From Melieria omissa (lineage: Eukaryota > Arthropoda > Insecta > Diptera > Ulidiidae), in contig OZ020268.1 of the NCBI GenBank assembly GCA_963971225.1, positions 126,976,787-127,040,786 of the forward strand: 64,000 nt of DNA, read 5' to 3'. The first letter of the stretch is position 1. Each line of letters opens with the position of its first letter. Below are positions 23,124 through 36,075 of this stretch, in pieces. The notes under the pieces are model-generated. The model did not search any database and had not been told where the DNA came from. It was given only the letters and a program-made list of their open reading frames with translations. The position numbers were made by a program, and so were the translations under genes.

Positions 23124-26100
23124 GTGAATGCGCAACGGTGCCGTGGGCGAGGACTGGGATGCTGATGTAAAAAGGGGAACACGGAATAGGATTTCTTTAA
23201 GGATGTGCCACCTCCGCACACAGAGCATTCACGTTCATTGCTCGTTTCCGGCGCAATGCTGTCACTCACGTTTTGCGTTACTCTGCGCGGTCTCTTACAC
23301 AACCGTGCGGCCAAAACACGTCTTGACATTAATTTCTGTTATCTGAAAATAGTTTAGTGAATACTTTAATTGACAAATTGTGTGATGTTAAAGTTGGGGT
23401 ACGTTGCGATCGTATTCAAATACTTGTTAAAGAATGAAGCAAATATAAACAGAAATAGGAACGGTTTATCTAATAACCAGTACATCACAAACTTAGTTTC
23501 ACCAGGTACAATGCAACTTCGTCTTGGCTACTGTCAAGTACTGAAGGTCTGGTTTTTGTACAACTCTGCCGGAGAAAAGAGAGCACACACACACAGAACG
23601 ACTGAAGGACACATGCACTGGCAAGTGCTGTCGCGAGGACGCGAGGCATTGGTGGTGCAAATTAACGACTAAAAATCCCTATGCGAATCAATTAATTTGT
23701 AATTAATTTGAATTAAACATAGAAGCAAGAAACTAGTGAAATGGCAACAAACCAATTATAGACGATTACGAAACTGTGTACTGCAATAGTGTTTACATGC
23801 ATATACACGTATGTATACTGATACGGATATATGGGCACCTATATACGCGGCCGTTAACTATATATGATAGTTCATATACAGCGCTCAAGCATGAGAAATA
23901 GTTAGGTTAAAGTGCATTTTGGTTGGAGTTTCCACTTGGGTTGCGCAATAATTTGACTTAAAAGACAAAGGATTCACCAATGAAATCAGCAGCAAAATCA
24001 CCAAAGGGCTTCCGATGTGTCGGCGTGAGAGCACAGCTTGCTCACGAGCGAGCTGTCACGCTGGCACGCAAACCTCCGAGTGTGTAAAGAAATACAAGTA
24101 AAAGACACACAAATTGTGAAAAGTTACGAGAATAAGGTGAAAACATATTCGCATATATGTAGTTGCAACGATGCAAACATCCATCGTAAATAAACATTTA
24201 CTATAGTTTAAACGTCTGCGCCACTTTCAATTGAGAACAAGAGGAAGCAGTGGATTTCTTATGAACCTTCTCATTGACATCTCAACAACTTTGCGTGCCA
24301 TATTTTTAAATATTTAACTGCTCACTGCTTTCTTGAAGGAATCCACTTTTAATGAGAGTTTCAGCTTCTCGGTTGGCTGATACTCCCATCCGAAGCGACG
24401 TTTACTCGTTTTCAATTGGAAATGCTGCAGTTTAAGCTTTTGATTTTCATTAACGGAATCAGCATATCAATTACAAAAAATTTTAAAAAGCATGAACACT
24501 TAAAGCCAGAAGCGAGAGAAGAAATTGAACGAATGATAAAAATGCGCCAATAGGAATTTGGCCTAAAGCTACTACAAAATTTCAACATTCACTACGATTA
24601 TCACCACAGCTTAGCCGGAAGCGTTGGCTATGCTTAGCATAGGCCGTCATTCTTATTGCATTCTATTGTCACCCTACTGTTAATCGCACTAGAATTCGTT
24701 ATTACAACTCTTGAAAAATGTTTAAAAAAGAAAAACACAAAACGATACGCATATACATACATAACATATAAAGTTAGCAAGAATTTCAATACAAAAAAAT
24801 TTACAGAAGAATGTCGATAAAATTTGGTAAAAATCGGAAGGAAAACATGGTCTATTATTTATAGTTAAAGAGATTAATTAAGCTTATTCAAATATATAAC
24901 ATACTTTTTGGAGCTAGCATTAAGGTCCTTGGAAGACAACAATTAAATAAGTGTATGACAGTAGATTAACGGAAGACAAAACCTCTCATTAATTAGAGGT
25001 GTTGAAGTGAGCATCGTTTTGGGAGACATTTCGACTTTCATTTAAAAACAACAATTTCAACAATTCCAAATATAAAACAACAACAGCTTAAGTAGCTACA
25101 AAACTCTACTCGAAAACGAACTCTACTGTAACGAATTCGAGGTAACACCAGTACAGAGCAGAAAAACACAGTAAAAATGAAAATACAAATCAAATAGTGG
25201 CGAAAATGTTAATTACTAAATTAGTCAAAGTGAAATGCAAAACCAGTGTAAAGTAAACGAAACCAATTCACTTATCTAAATTATATGCACAAAGAGTAAA
25301 GTGTTAATTGTATAGTGGAAAATCAGAGCCAATAACACGGTTTCCAAAGACCCAGCAGGCGGAAAGTGTTGTTGGACGAAATCTACGCTGTGACTGACAA
25401 TAAAGGCAAATTTGGTTAAACAGAAGGCGACGAGAACGAATGCAAAGTGCAATGGCTGGAAAGGCTAGTCGCGAATTTCCAGAACCAAACCAAGAAAACC
25501 AAAGCCCTACTCCAGTGTTATTTTTATTGCTACTAAACGCAAAACAATGTCAAAAATAAATGTACAATTTTAAATGCAAAATTATTAATAAACAACAAAA
25601 ATGTATGTTAGCGCAAAGTTCATTAGACGCATTACGTGCGTCACACGAAAGTTCTGTTTTAAATGTTTACCGACAAATTTATATAACACTAAAGTAAATC
25701 TTCAGAGCATACTTTATTGCATTATTTGATGGTAAAAATACAACAAAGAAAATATGTATTTAGACGCACTTGTTCCTTCTGTGTGTTTGGTTTTCCCGCT
25801 TTTCCCCCGTAGTGATAACTGCCATTTTACATTTTCTCTTAAGAAAGAAATGATAAAATGGAAAGCAAAATACAAGTCAACATCACTACCCACAAGTTGC
25901 ACAAACAACACCTTCACGTAAAACAATATTTCCATATTTACATATGTATGTGTACGACTAAACAACAGTAAACTGATTGCAATTCAACTCGATGTAATTC
26001 CAATGAAACAAGCAACAACACATGACCCAAATAATTATAACCCGTATGAAAATAAAACAGGCAACATATTATATATAATATACACATATGTCAAAGAAAG

Positions 26101-26799
26101 AGTAACTAATAAATAAAATCAATTATTATGTGGTTAAATGTTGTAAAGCCCCTTGAAATGCCGAAAGTCTTTTCTTGAAAGCTCTTTTACATTATAGTAT
26201 TCGACAAGCAAGCAGCCTTCTCCATTCAACGTAGACCCGATCTTTGGTGTGGATAGCATACGGAGCGAGGGGAACTCACATTTTCTTAAAAAGTTTGTTC
26301 CTGATCCACCCATCTCCTCATATACTTATGATAGAATGGACGCGCTTAAAAGTGTTGGTGCCGAAAAACCATGCTTCATGATTGCAAACTGTTATACACC
26401 AGAATCGAAGTGCCCAAGCAAGAAATCTATTCTACAAGCGTCCGCAGAGAGCTACTCCCCAGTGCTGAGTACTTATGAATACTAGTGAGACAGAGCGAGG
26501 GAGAGCAACACTGTAAAGCCAGTTCGGCGTAGAATAAGCCGATAAAACCTCGCTGCCGACACATACATAGTGGGGCTATCAGCGAGACTTTAAAACAAAA
26601 TCAACCTGATCGACATTCTGACTCTTCTCGCCGTTTAGTTGCCGGCCAACTGGCGTTCGAGTTTGTTCTTACCGCGGCGTTGACTTTCGTGACCTGTGTT
26701 GCTACCATTGTTTTGGCAATATTTGGTTTAACGAGTCTTAGTGTAGAAGACACATCTCTTGACTTGACACAACACCATACAAAAGTGACTACAGCAGCG
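23124..26799. other. Intergenic / 3' UTR and Faa leader
   Basis: No coding sequence supported. The first part is probably the 3' untranslated region of the cysteine-repeat gene; several AATAAA motifs occur (for example near 25554 and 25587), and none can be chosen with certainty. The last few hundred bases should contain the Faa promoter and leader. No transposon ends were recognised. Confidence 0.45.
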
Positions 26800-28588
26800 A
26801 TGACCAGCTTTGTGCACATTCCAGAAGGCAGCGATTTTCCGCTGGAGAATCTACCCTACGGGGTCTTCTCCACTGAAGGCAATGTGAGTACCGCTCAAAC
26901 TGATATTTCATTTTAAAGTTTTCAAATGGAAAAAATCTAAATTGGACATGTAAAAGTTTTCCGCGCAACATCCGCCCTAATCCAATTCCAGTTCCAATTG
27001 TGGTTCGACTAGTTTCGCACTAAATATTCTATGCAATTTGCATAATTCGAGCAGAAAACAAGTTTTAGCTGGGAAAACAAGCGCACCTGGCGCTGCCACG
27101 CTGATAACATGGCGCAGCGACTGCCGGAGATTCGTCCGGTTATTTGTCTTTTCTGCTTATCACAGCGCTGCTGGGCTGATGTGATCACAATTTCTTATAC
27201 ACACGTGCAAATATTTTGTCTTCCCACAGCCTCGCAAACGAGTGTGCGTTGCTATCGGTGAGCATGTTCTGGACCTGGCCGGCGTCGTCCAGCTGTACGC
27301 ACCAGAAGTGCAGGTGAGTTCGGGCCTGAGCTAAATTTGCTGTTTTTCCTCCACTGTACATTCATTCTGTTCCAGGATGCCCTTACTTCGGAGTCGCTGA
27401 ATTCACTGATGAGTCTCGGTCACGGTGCCTGGCATGTTGTGCGCACACGCACACGTGAGCTGCTGCTGAAGAACTCGGTTCTGGCGCAAAATGCGGAGCT
27501 GGTCAAAAGGTAAGTCAGTCCGAAGATTGCGTCCAATGCACTAGCTTAATATTGATGTTTGTTTTGCTCGCCCATGTCAGTGTGCTCATTCGGCAGAGCG
27601 ACTGTACGATGCACCTGCCCGCCCAGATCGGCGACTACACCGACTTCTACTCTTCGATACACCACGCCACCAATGTTGGTATCATGTTCCGTGGCAAGGA
27701 GAACGCCTTGATGCCCAACTGGCGCCAGTTGCCCGTCGGCTACCATGGTCGCGCCAGCTCCATTGTGGTCTCCGGCACCCCCATTCACCGCCCACTGGGG
27801 CAAACGCTACCCGTGGATGGACAGCCGCCCGTCTTCGGGCCTTGCAAATTGCTCGACTTTGAGCTGGAGATGGCGTTCTTTATTGGCGGCCCCGGCAACA
27901 AGTTGGGCGAACGCATTCCTGTCGATGAGGCCTGGAAGCATGTGTTTGGCTTCTCGCTTATGAACGACTGGAGCGCGCGCGACATTCAGAAGTGGGAGTA
28001 TGTGCCATTGGGTCCGTTCACAGCGAAGAACTTGGGCACCACCATATCGCCGTGGGTGGTGCCAGTGGCTGCCCTGGAACCATTCGTCGTGGACAACTAT
28101 CCGCAGGAACCGGACGTGTTTCCGTATTTAAAGCATCAGCGCCCCTTTAACTTCGACATACAGCTGGAGGTCTCGTTGAAGCGTAAGTTTGTCTATGTTG
28201 CCGAACTTGTTGTGTCACTAATTGGTTTGCGCACCCGTACACAGCGGAGAACGACACGGAGACACTCATCAGCAAGTCCAACTACAAGTATCTGTACTGG
28301 ACTGCGCTGCAACAGGTGGCGCACCACACCATCACCGGCTGCAATTTGCGACCGGGTGACCTGATGGCGTCGGGCACCATTAGCGGCGAAACGGAGGACT
28401 CGTACGGTTCGATGCTGGAGCTCAGCTGGCGTGGCTCTAAGACCATCAGTCTGAGTGGTGGTGCAACTCGTAAGTTTCTGCAAGACGGCGACCAGGTCAT
28501 CATGCGGGGACATTGCGAGCGAAATGGTGTACGCATTGGATTTGGCGAATGCGCTGGCAAAGTGCTGCCTGCAATTCCCTTCCAGTAA
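26800..28588 (+). CDS. Faa: Fumarylacetoacetase (FAH), complete
   Basis: Final enzyme of tyrosine breakdown; it hydrolyses fumarylacetoacetate to fumarate and acetoacetate in the cytosol. Five exons, 26800-26883, 27230-27313, 27376-27509, 27581-28182 and 28245-28588, join in frame to 415 residues, against 419 in the human enzyme. The N-terminal SH3-like part is followed by the catalytic fold. Visible active-site residues, aligned with human FAH, are Asp122 and His129 in [13 protein letters not shown], Glu195 and Glu197 in LDFELEMAF, Asp230 in MNDWSARD and Lys250 in PFTAKNLG. The metal and catalytic groups are therefore intact. The frame stays open for about 40 codons upstream of Met26800, but no ATG occurs there, so this start is used. 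Introns are 346, 62, 71 and 62 bp. Confidence 0.97.
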
Positions 28589-28946
28589 CGGCTTTTATAG
28601 TAGCGACTGTGTCTTTCAAATATACGACAATAGGTAATAGTGGTGGAAATTTTGTTTGGCTGTGCTATCGATTTTTCAGTTGGTTGGTATCGCGGCAGTG
28701 GGGTGGGGCGGTCTGGCGCATGCGTTGCAGTGGCGCAAAGTCATTTATTTAAAAACCGAGCTCTTTGAGTGAAAAGGAATGTAAGTGTAGCAAGTAGATG
28801 CTAAGGTGACCATGTGCCTTAAGAGTCACTAACAACATCCAAATGCCAATGGCGTAACTCTAAAGAGACCAAGGTAAATCGGGCTTTTAGCAAAAATCGA
28901 AATTACAAGTTAAATAATTCCGATGGCAAATCGATTCAATTATCTA
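28589..28946. other. Faa downstream region
   Basis: Probably Faa 3' untranslated region and spacer. No AATAAA is seen in the first 350 bases, so the poly-A signal may be a variant or may lie beyond the mariner insertion. Confidence 0.45.
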
Positions 28947-29640
28947 TCAGGTGTACAACTTTGCTTCCGCCGTTTTCCGATAGGTGGCTGTACCGGCTGA
29001 GGCTGGTTGAAATACATAGATGGTAATGCCTTTAAAGTGAGTGTGGATAGTGCCTAACGAATTGTCATCGCCGTTTCAGTGACAGTTGTTCTTGTTTTCG
29101 TATTATTCACGCTCGAAAATGTCCGTTTATGTGCCCAATTCTCGCCATTTGCGGGAAGTTTTACTTTTCTGTTACAATTCGAAAAAAAATGCAGCTGAAG
29201 CGCATCGAATGCTCTCAGAAACTTACGGTGATGCTGCTCTGAGTGAAAGAACGTGTCGGGAGTGGTTTCAACGTTTTAAAAATGGAAGAGCGACATGACA
29301 ATGTCAAAGTACCTGGAAACGCTGAAATGGGAAGTCTTGCCCCACCCGCCGTATTCCCCAGATGTCGCCCCTTCTGACTTCCACCTATTCCGTTCGATGG
29401 CACACGGCCTGGCAGATCAACATTTTCAATCCTTCGAAGAATTGGAAAAATGGATTGCTTCATGGATAGCGTCAAAAGAGGACTTCTTTTTTCGAGCCGG
29501 GATCCGAAAATTGCCGGAAAGATGGGAGAAAGTTGTCGCTAGCGACGGACAATACTTTGAATAATACATCTGTAAGCACTTTTTCGCAATAAAGCTTTTA
29601 ATTTTGGAAAAAAACGGCGGACGCAAAGTTGTACACCTGA
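28947..29640 (+). mobile_element. Internally deleted mariner element, 694 bp
   Basis: The left terminus TCAGGTGTACAACTTTGC and right terminus GCAAAGTTGTACACCTGA are perfect inverted repeats for 18 bases, and pairing continues with one mismatch through TCCGCCGTTTT. TA duplications flank both ends (28945-28946 and 29641-29642). Full-length mariners are about 1.3 kb, so roughly half has been lost internally. Confidence 0.92.
29119..29564 (+). pseudogene. mariner transposase with central deletion
   Basis: The N-terminal DNA-binding part (HLREVLLFCYNSKKNAAEAH ... CREWFQRFKNGRAT) ends in a stop at 29296-29298. After one frame change the C-terminal part follows (LKWEVLPHPPYSPDVAPSDF ... LPERWEKVVASDGQYFE, stop near 29562). 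The middle, with the first two catalytic aspartates, is missing; the third Asp region (SPDVAPSDFHLF) remains. Subfamily is likely vertumnana-like, from memory of tephritid mariners. Confidence 0.9.
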
Positions 29641-29642
29641 TA

Positions 29643-32600
29643 TGTATGTCATATAATGTTCAAACTGACGACTTAAACTTGTTTGATGAGCTTAAGCCAG
29701 TTAGTGTGTATAAAATAATTCGATTATTTACAGAGCTTTTTCAAAGTGCGAAAAAGCCTCTCATTTGCCACAGGGTGTTATGTGCAAAGAGAGCCAGAAA
29801 GCTTTCAGAGCTCTTCTTTCCACGCATCGTGAGTGTAAACAGCTAAACAAATGACGGCCGCCGCAGGGCGCCGGGGGCATTTCATTGAACCAAATGCGAA
29901 ACCACAACTGTCTTAACGCAAGTGAATGACTGTGAGCGCACTTGGGCGGCCAACTGCGACAGATGCTCCTCCAGTAAATGCTGTCCCGCGCTCCGTGCTC
30001 CAGCGGCAGCTTTGCGCCACAGCAGTCGAGGGCTGACTACGACGACGACGACACCAGGCCAACACATCGTGCAACTGGCGCCGGGTGGCTGTATTAAGCA
30101 ACTGAGCACAGAAAAAGAAATAAAAACAATCACAAAAACATAGACTTTGAAGAAAAGCTGAAGAACGGGCATTGGAAGGTTTTGTTATTCGCAAATGGGC
30201 AGCGCAGTTTGAAGCGAGAATAAAGGCGAAAAGACGGGCAACAAAAGTACAAGTGAGTGGCGTTGTACGACCGGAGTGGTTTCAATCTTTGCGATAATAA
30301 CCCAATTCGTAAGTGAATTTTGTGTTTTTGCACTTGCGCGACCAGTGGCTGCAGTCGGTGATAATTGGTTCTTTCGCCAAAATGTGAGAAACGTTGAAAG
30401 AATTTAGTGAGTTGCAAATAGTGACCGCGGTTTGAAAAATCAATTTTCGCTTACTTCATATTCGCCGATGTAGTTGTTTCTGTTGCTGTGGCGATATCGA
30501 CGTCGGCGTCAGCGGCGACGGTGTTGTCGCAGCTTGTTGAGTGGCACAGCCAGCAGCATTCACCTACCCGCCCACCCACTCACTCGACCGAACGCGGTGT
30601 GGGGCCGCAGCTACTCAGAAGCACGCAGGGAGCGCATTGGTTGCGGGGCAGCAGGCAGAAAGAGAAGGTTGTCGACGCCGACGCTAACGTCTAAGGAATG
30701 AGCGTGCAGAAAAAAGACGAAAATAAGCGAACTTTGCTTTTAAGTTTCAAATGAGAGCAGATGCAGCGCACATATACTCACGGCTGTCAGAGAATCCGCG
30801 AAGACTATAAATGCATTTTTCCCTTGTTGGCGAATTTCTGCTCGCCTCTGCCGTGTTGTTGGCGTTCGCAAATGAGCAAAATCAAAAGCAAAAGCAAACA
30901 AACAAACCGAAAGCAAACACAAAACGGCGGCAATTAAATGGCGCCGGTGCCATCGCTGACGCCGACGCTGTCGCTACAGCCGGTGCAGCAAGCTCTGACT
31001 GGGGGCCAATGGAACCAGTTTTTGCGCTTTTTTCCTCTGCTGTGGCAGTTTGTGCTCTTGCGGGACCATCACGCTGGGTAGTGGGTAACGGGGCCGGTAG
31101 TTGCGTGACTCTATGCAGAGGCGCACGCAAGGAGGGGGCTATTTCCTACCAACAAATATGGTTTCAAATAATATTAGGTTCAAAAGTTGTGTATGGAACC
31201 CCCAAACACAATCCTGTGTGCACCACTGGATGTGTGTATATGTAGTGCTGTTTTTGCCTAGCAGAGTACACAAGAAGGTCAACATAGCTGTGGACCTTTT
31301 ACGGGCTTTGGAGCGGAGACGTGAATCTTTTTCGCAAATGGCAGCATTCCCAATATCTCCCAACAGGTTTATACCTTGAATTTCATTTGGTATAGTTTTA
31401 GAAAGCGTCATTGTTGTCATTCGACTGTAGATCTCTTCCATTGGAGAGCAAATTCGAACGGACAGAAAACACTGATGGCAACAGGAAGCTGGCATGAGTC
31501 TCGTATCGGTCTGTTTTTTGCCAGTCATACAATTATGTGTTATATATTTATTTACATACACATTTTTTTTGTTGTTAATTGTTTTAGTAGCACAAATGTA
31601 AATGTCTTGAACCAATCGTAAATAATTTTTTTTTTTTTTACTTGGCCAAAGAGTTTCTAAAAGGGGTTTATTTTAAGTGTAACTGGGTCCAAGAATAGCA
31701 AAAGGAAAATTATAATTTGTAAGACATGAACTTCTTACGAGAACAGCTTTGAGAGTAAGCGCTACAGTAGAATTGTTATGAGTTTTGTCTCTTTGGCCTA
31801 CATATTTTTTTAAGAGGCATTGGAGCAGTTTGACGTAGTTTGTTTATAGTTGTTTTTATGTGCAATCTATCTCATCGCTTATATCCCTGCGATTTCTAAA
31901 TGAAAACTTATTCTAAAGGTAGGTTACTGCCAACGTACGTGTACATGGCTATTGTTGACTGCTTTTTCGGCCAGTTTTTTAGGATCAGTCTGCGAGCGCA
32001 TTGATGGCTTTTGAGCGCTGCTAGCTAGAGTCGAAATCAAACAAACAAATAAGCGAACCATACCAAACTTCTAGCAAAAAGCGAGTCATTCGTCAGACCA
32101 AAGTCCACCAGAGTCATGTCGGCACAGACAGACGCAGCGTGCGAATAGCGAGCAGCGCGAATGCAGAATGCGCACAACACGCAGAATTTGTTGTTAGAAA
32201 TTGAAGCGGCGAAAATTACGGCAAAAACAATAAAATGTTTATCAACGAGCGGCATAGCACTCTTTGAATGAATTTCTGAAGAACTAAGTCCATAGTCCAT
32301 GATAACTGAGTCAGACACGACGTAGAACTTGGAGTTAGTAAAGAGTTAGGGAACGCCCACTTTGAGCTTACTATCTGATCTAACAACAATGTGAAAGCAT
32401 TTTCAACACTGTGCGATGAAACGAATTAGCGGTAGTCAAACTGTCGGACAGATAATCGCACATACCTATTTATATTTGAAGCTAATGCTTATCAGCACGA
32501 CCCCGTCATCTGGTTACGAGCAAGTCAACAACAAACAAACTAAAGCCGAGACCTAAAAGGTATTCCAAGTATTTCAAACAGTGCAATTGGTATTGAAAGG

Positions 32601-32700
32601 GGTTGAAGGTAGAGTTACGTAGTTAGTTACGCTCGATTGAAATGCACTAATTCCGATAATGTTGGCCATATAACGCTAACTGTTTACATTTGTTTACAGG
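29643..32700. other. Upstream region of wit
   Basis: No coding gene supported. GC-rich simple sequence occurs at 30000-30060 and 30480-30700. At 31115-31140 the sequence CAGAGGCGCACGCAAGGAGG looks like the end of a DNA transposon, but no partner end was found; a 158-codon minus-strand ORF beside it (31139-31615) was not recognised. A noncoding first exon of wit probably lies here, because the leader exon begins after an acceptor at 32700. Confidence 0.45.
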
Positions 32701-32708
32701 CGCAGAAA

Positions 32709-32741
32709 ATGACGCCGGCTTCAACAAGTGGACTAGGTTAG
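32709..32741 (+). promoter_or_regulatory. Upstream ORF in the wit leader
   Basis: A ten-codon ORF (MTPASTSGLG, then TAG) lies in the leader exon that follows the acceptor TTTGTTTACAG, 79 bases before the wit start. If transcribed, ribosomes would meet it first, which could reduce receptor translation. This is inference from position only. Confidence 0.5.
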
Positions 32742-32819
32742 ATAGAACTCTGTGGACGATTTCGGTGCAATCCCTGTAAAATACTCAGCTGTAACGTCGC
32801 GTCGTATCTATTGGTAGCG

Positions 32820-35800
32820 ATGGCTATTCAGGGGGTCAGCGCTATTGGAATTATATTTCTCATCACCTGGGCCCAAGCAGGTATTACCATGATTCCCTTC
32901 GCGTACAACTGCATTGGCTTAACACACGTTTGCTAACATTTGCAGCTCCCAAGCCCTTCACTTGTATGAGCTATTTGGAAGACGATAAATTCATGCAGGA
33001 CGATGACGACTTCGATGAATACTCAGTCAATGCTGAAGTGCAACAGTCCAGCATCGAAAACCAGCAGTTCTCGGCTGCTCTTGAATCCGACACAACGGAC
33101 GAGCAATTTGCAAACACAGTACCTCATCGCCGGGTCTGTCAGCCAGACTATACCTTTTGCTTTGCGCTCTGGCGACAAACAGAAAATGGTACACATATTG
33201 AAAAACAAGGTGAGTGCCCTTCCACTGCACTGTCCGTGCGTGCTCGGAACAAATTTCTTATTATTTCAATTTCAGGCTGTTGGAAGGAGAGCACCGAGCA
33301 CTACGCCACCTGCAGCCAAACGGAGTGCACAAGCTCAGCGCCCACTTCGCGTAACAATTCTCTCTATTACTGTTGCTGCTCCGGCGATGTCTGCAATCTG
33401 AATGTATCAGTCGTTGACCCTGCCCCACTGCTGGTTGGTCCCATTAGCCATATAACTGAACTATTCAAGTACAGATTGATATTTTTTACAGCTGTCCAAC
33501 TCACTCTACACAGTCTCCGCTAGGGCTGACGGAGTAAATCAGCACGCCACCGAAAAATACTCCATCTGGCACGTGTTATTAATCTTAATGTTGTTGGTGT
33601 TGGTTGCGACAGCCATTCTGGCGTCCTACTTCTTTTATCACAACAAGAAAGAAAAACCCGTGCCGGAAGAGGCACCTCTGGCGCCGTCTGGCCCCGGGTA
33701 CAGTTCGAATTCACGTAACGTGGACAACATCAATCTTATCTGCATGCTCGGCACTGGCAAATACGGTACCGTAATGAAAGGTCTGCTCCACGACCAGGAA
33801 GTGGCTGTGAAGATCTTCCCAGAGTCGTATTACCAGTACTACATCAACGAGCGCAATATTTACTCGCTGCCGATGATGGACAGTCCATCGCTACTCGCCT
33901 ACTTTGGTGCGTTGTATACGCTCTGCCACAATTACTTATATATTAACCGCTAATATTTCCTTTTGAAATCCAGGTTGTGATGAACGTCACACGATGGATG
34001 GCAAGATCGAGTATCAGCTGGTGCTGTCAGTCGCACCCTTGGGCTGCCTGCAGGACTGGCTCATCGCCAACGCTATGGACTTTGAAACGTTCTGCGGTAT
34101 GGCAAAGTCAATAACCCGAGGCCTTTCACACCTGCACACGGAACTGCGCCGCGGGGAAGAGCACAAGCCTTGCGTCGCTCATCGCGATCTCAACTCGCGC
34201 AACGTCCTCGTCACAGCCGACCGCAGCTGTTGCATTGCTGACTTCGGCTTCGCGCTGAAAGTGTTTGGCTCGAAATATGAGTATAAGGGCGAAGTAGCCA
34301 TGGCGGAGACCAAAAGCATTAATGAGGTGGGCACTCTGCGGTACATGGCGCCCGAGCTGCTGGAGGGCGCCGTAAATCTTCGTGACTGCGAGACATCGCT
34401 TAAGCAAATGGATGTGTACGCGCTGGGACTGGTGTTATGGGAGGTGGCGACCCGCTGTGCCGACTTCTACGCTGTGCCAGCGCAGCTGACGCCACCGTAT
34501 AAGGCGCCGTATGAGCAGGAAGTAGGCATACATCCTTCCTTCGATCAGATGCAAGCGCTGGTGGTGCGACATAAAGCCCGTCCATTGTTTCCGCCGGGTT
34601 GGGGTGGCGACGCTGCTGCAAAGCTGGTGAAGGATACTTGCGAAGATTGCTGGGATCATGACGCTGAAGCGCGCTTAACTTCCCTTTGTGCAGAGGAGCG
34701 AATGCAAGAGGTAGTCCGTCTGCGGCCACGAGGCTACCCCCATGCACAGTCACCCAGCCCCATGCTTAGCGCCAATAACCTGTTAGGCGCCGATCATGTG
34801 GACGGCGGCACAGGACTTGCCAAGCAGCGTCCGGCTACTATGGAAGTGTGTCATTCTGAGACCATTATGATGCTGAGTCCTCCGCCGAATCAGCAGATAC
34901 AGCCACGCGCGCGCAGCATGGGCAATGAGTGCGGTTCAGTCATGCAGCCAACGCCCGAGAAGAATCATCTCATTTGCACGCAGCAGCCGCTGCAGCCATA
35001 CCAGGGGCGAAATCCGTGCCAGGAACGTAATCTGGCGCCGATCACCACACGACCACCGCAGGTACTGGTAGAGAAGAGTAAAAAGCACAGCTTCCAAACC
35101 GGCAACGAGAATAGCTTCTCCTGCCTGGAGGACGACGTATCCGTCGAGGACCTCATTTCGGGCGGTAATGCAAAAAAACTCAGCAACCTGATGCCTGAGA
35201 ATGCCTCCAGCATGGGCCAGGGCTTCCCCAAGCAGCACAACACCGACAGAAAGTTGCGTGGCTGGCATGGCGTACGCGCGCTAATACAGAAGAAACTCTT
35301 CCGTAAAGAGGGCGCTGGTGAAGTTTTTCGGCAGCAGCTGGACTATGGCGACGAAAAATCGAACCTGGTAGACAACCGCTTCACAGCAGCCATAAAAGCG
35401 ACCCCTGTCAGTTATATAGATGGCGCTCAGTGTAACGGAACAACAACAAAGACTTTGAAAACGACGACGATTGCTGATATGCAGCTACAGACCAAACGGC
35501 CGAACAACCTGGACTTGAGCCCGCTAAATGCACTGGGCGGCATAGTAGGGCAGCAGCTGGCCGCCACCCAGTGCGGCAACAACAAATCAAATCTAATCAC
35601 TCAGGAGAGCACCAACCCATTGGCGAATGATCATGGCCGCGGAAAAATCGATTTGCAAAATCGTTTGGAAACTTGCACCAGCACGCCCTGCCACGTAGTG
35701 CCTCGCTCTCTCTCTACCAATCTCAACAAAAATATAAATATCAACAACAACAACAACAACAACAACAAAAACAAGTGCTTGAATTCTTCCAGCTGCACTC

Positions 35801-36075
35801 AGCCGGTGCAAACGGCCAACATGACAAATGGCGCCTCGTCTCTGAAGGCTGCACGGCCGACCGATAGTGATGGGCAGTTTCGGCGACAGCATAGCCTTGA
35901 GGTATTCCGCGAAGTGTTCAGTGGGCGTGGCAGCACTGACAAGTTGCGCGATCCCAGCCAGCGAGTGAAAACGCCCGGCGACGTGCCGCCATCGGTGCGC
36001 AAGGTGCGCGCCTCGAAAACACTCAGTCTGTACGACGATCGCATGATGGACTCGTCTACGCTGAACATACTCTAG
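32820..36075 (+). CDS. wit: BMP type II receptor wishful thinking
   Basis: Transmembrane serine/threonine kinase receptor for BMP ligands at the neuromuscular junction. Exons: 32820-32880, 32946-33209, 33276 to about 33403, about 33492-33906, and 33974-36075; about 989 residues (fly Wit about 913). Order: signal peptide (1-20); cysteine-rich ectodomain ending in YYCCCSGDVCNLN; one membrane helix (about 179-199); kinase with P-loop LGTGKYGTV (about 237), ATP Lys in VAVKIF (about 258), HRDLNSRN (Asp about 361), DFGFAL (Asp about 379) and GTLRYMAPELL; then a long tail of over 450 residues, the long-tail form typical of BMP type II receptors, with an Asn run coded by CAA/AAC repeats at 35744-35770. 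The exon 3/4 junction is uncertain: phase-0 donor at 33404 or 33434, acceptor ending 33491; a 33438-33513 intron also keeps frame. The catalytic residues are intact. Confidence 0.96.

Noticed and set aside
22694..23329. 201- and 211-codon minus-strand ORFs
   Set aside because: They overlap the cysteine-repeat exon, whose frame is supported by splicing and repeated motifs; no recognisable content.
26680..26799. N-terminal extension of Faa
   Set aside because: The frame is open but contains no ATG; the hydrophobic content does not fit a cytosolic enzyme, and the family starts near Met26800.
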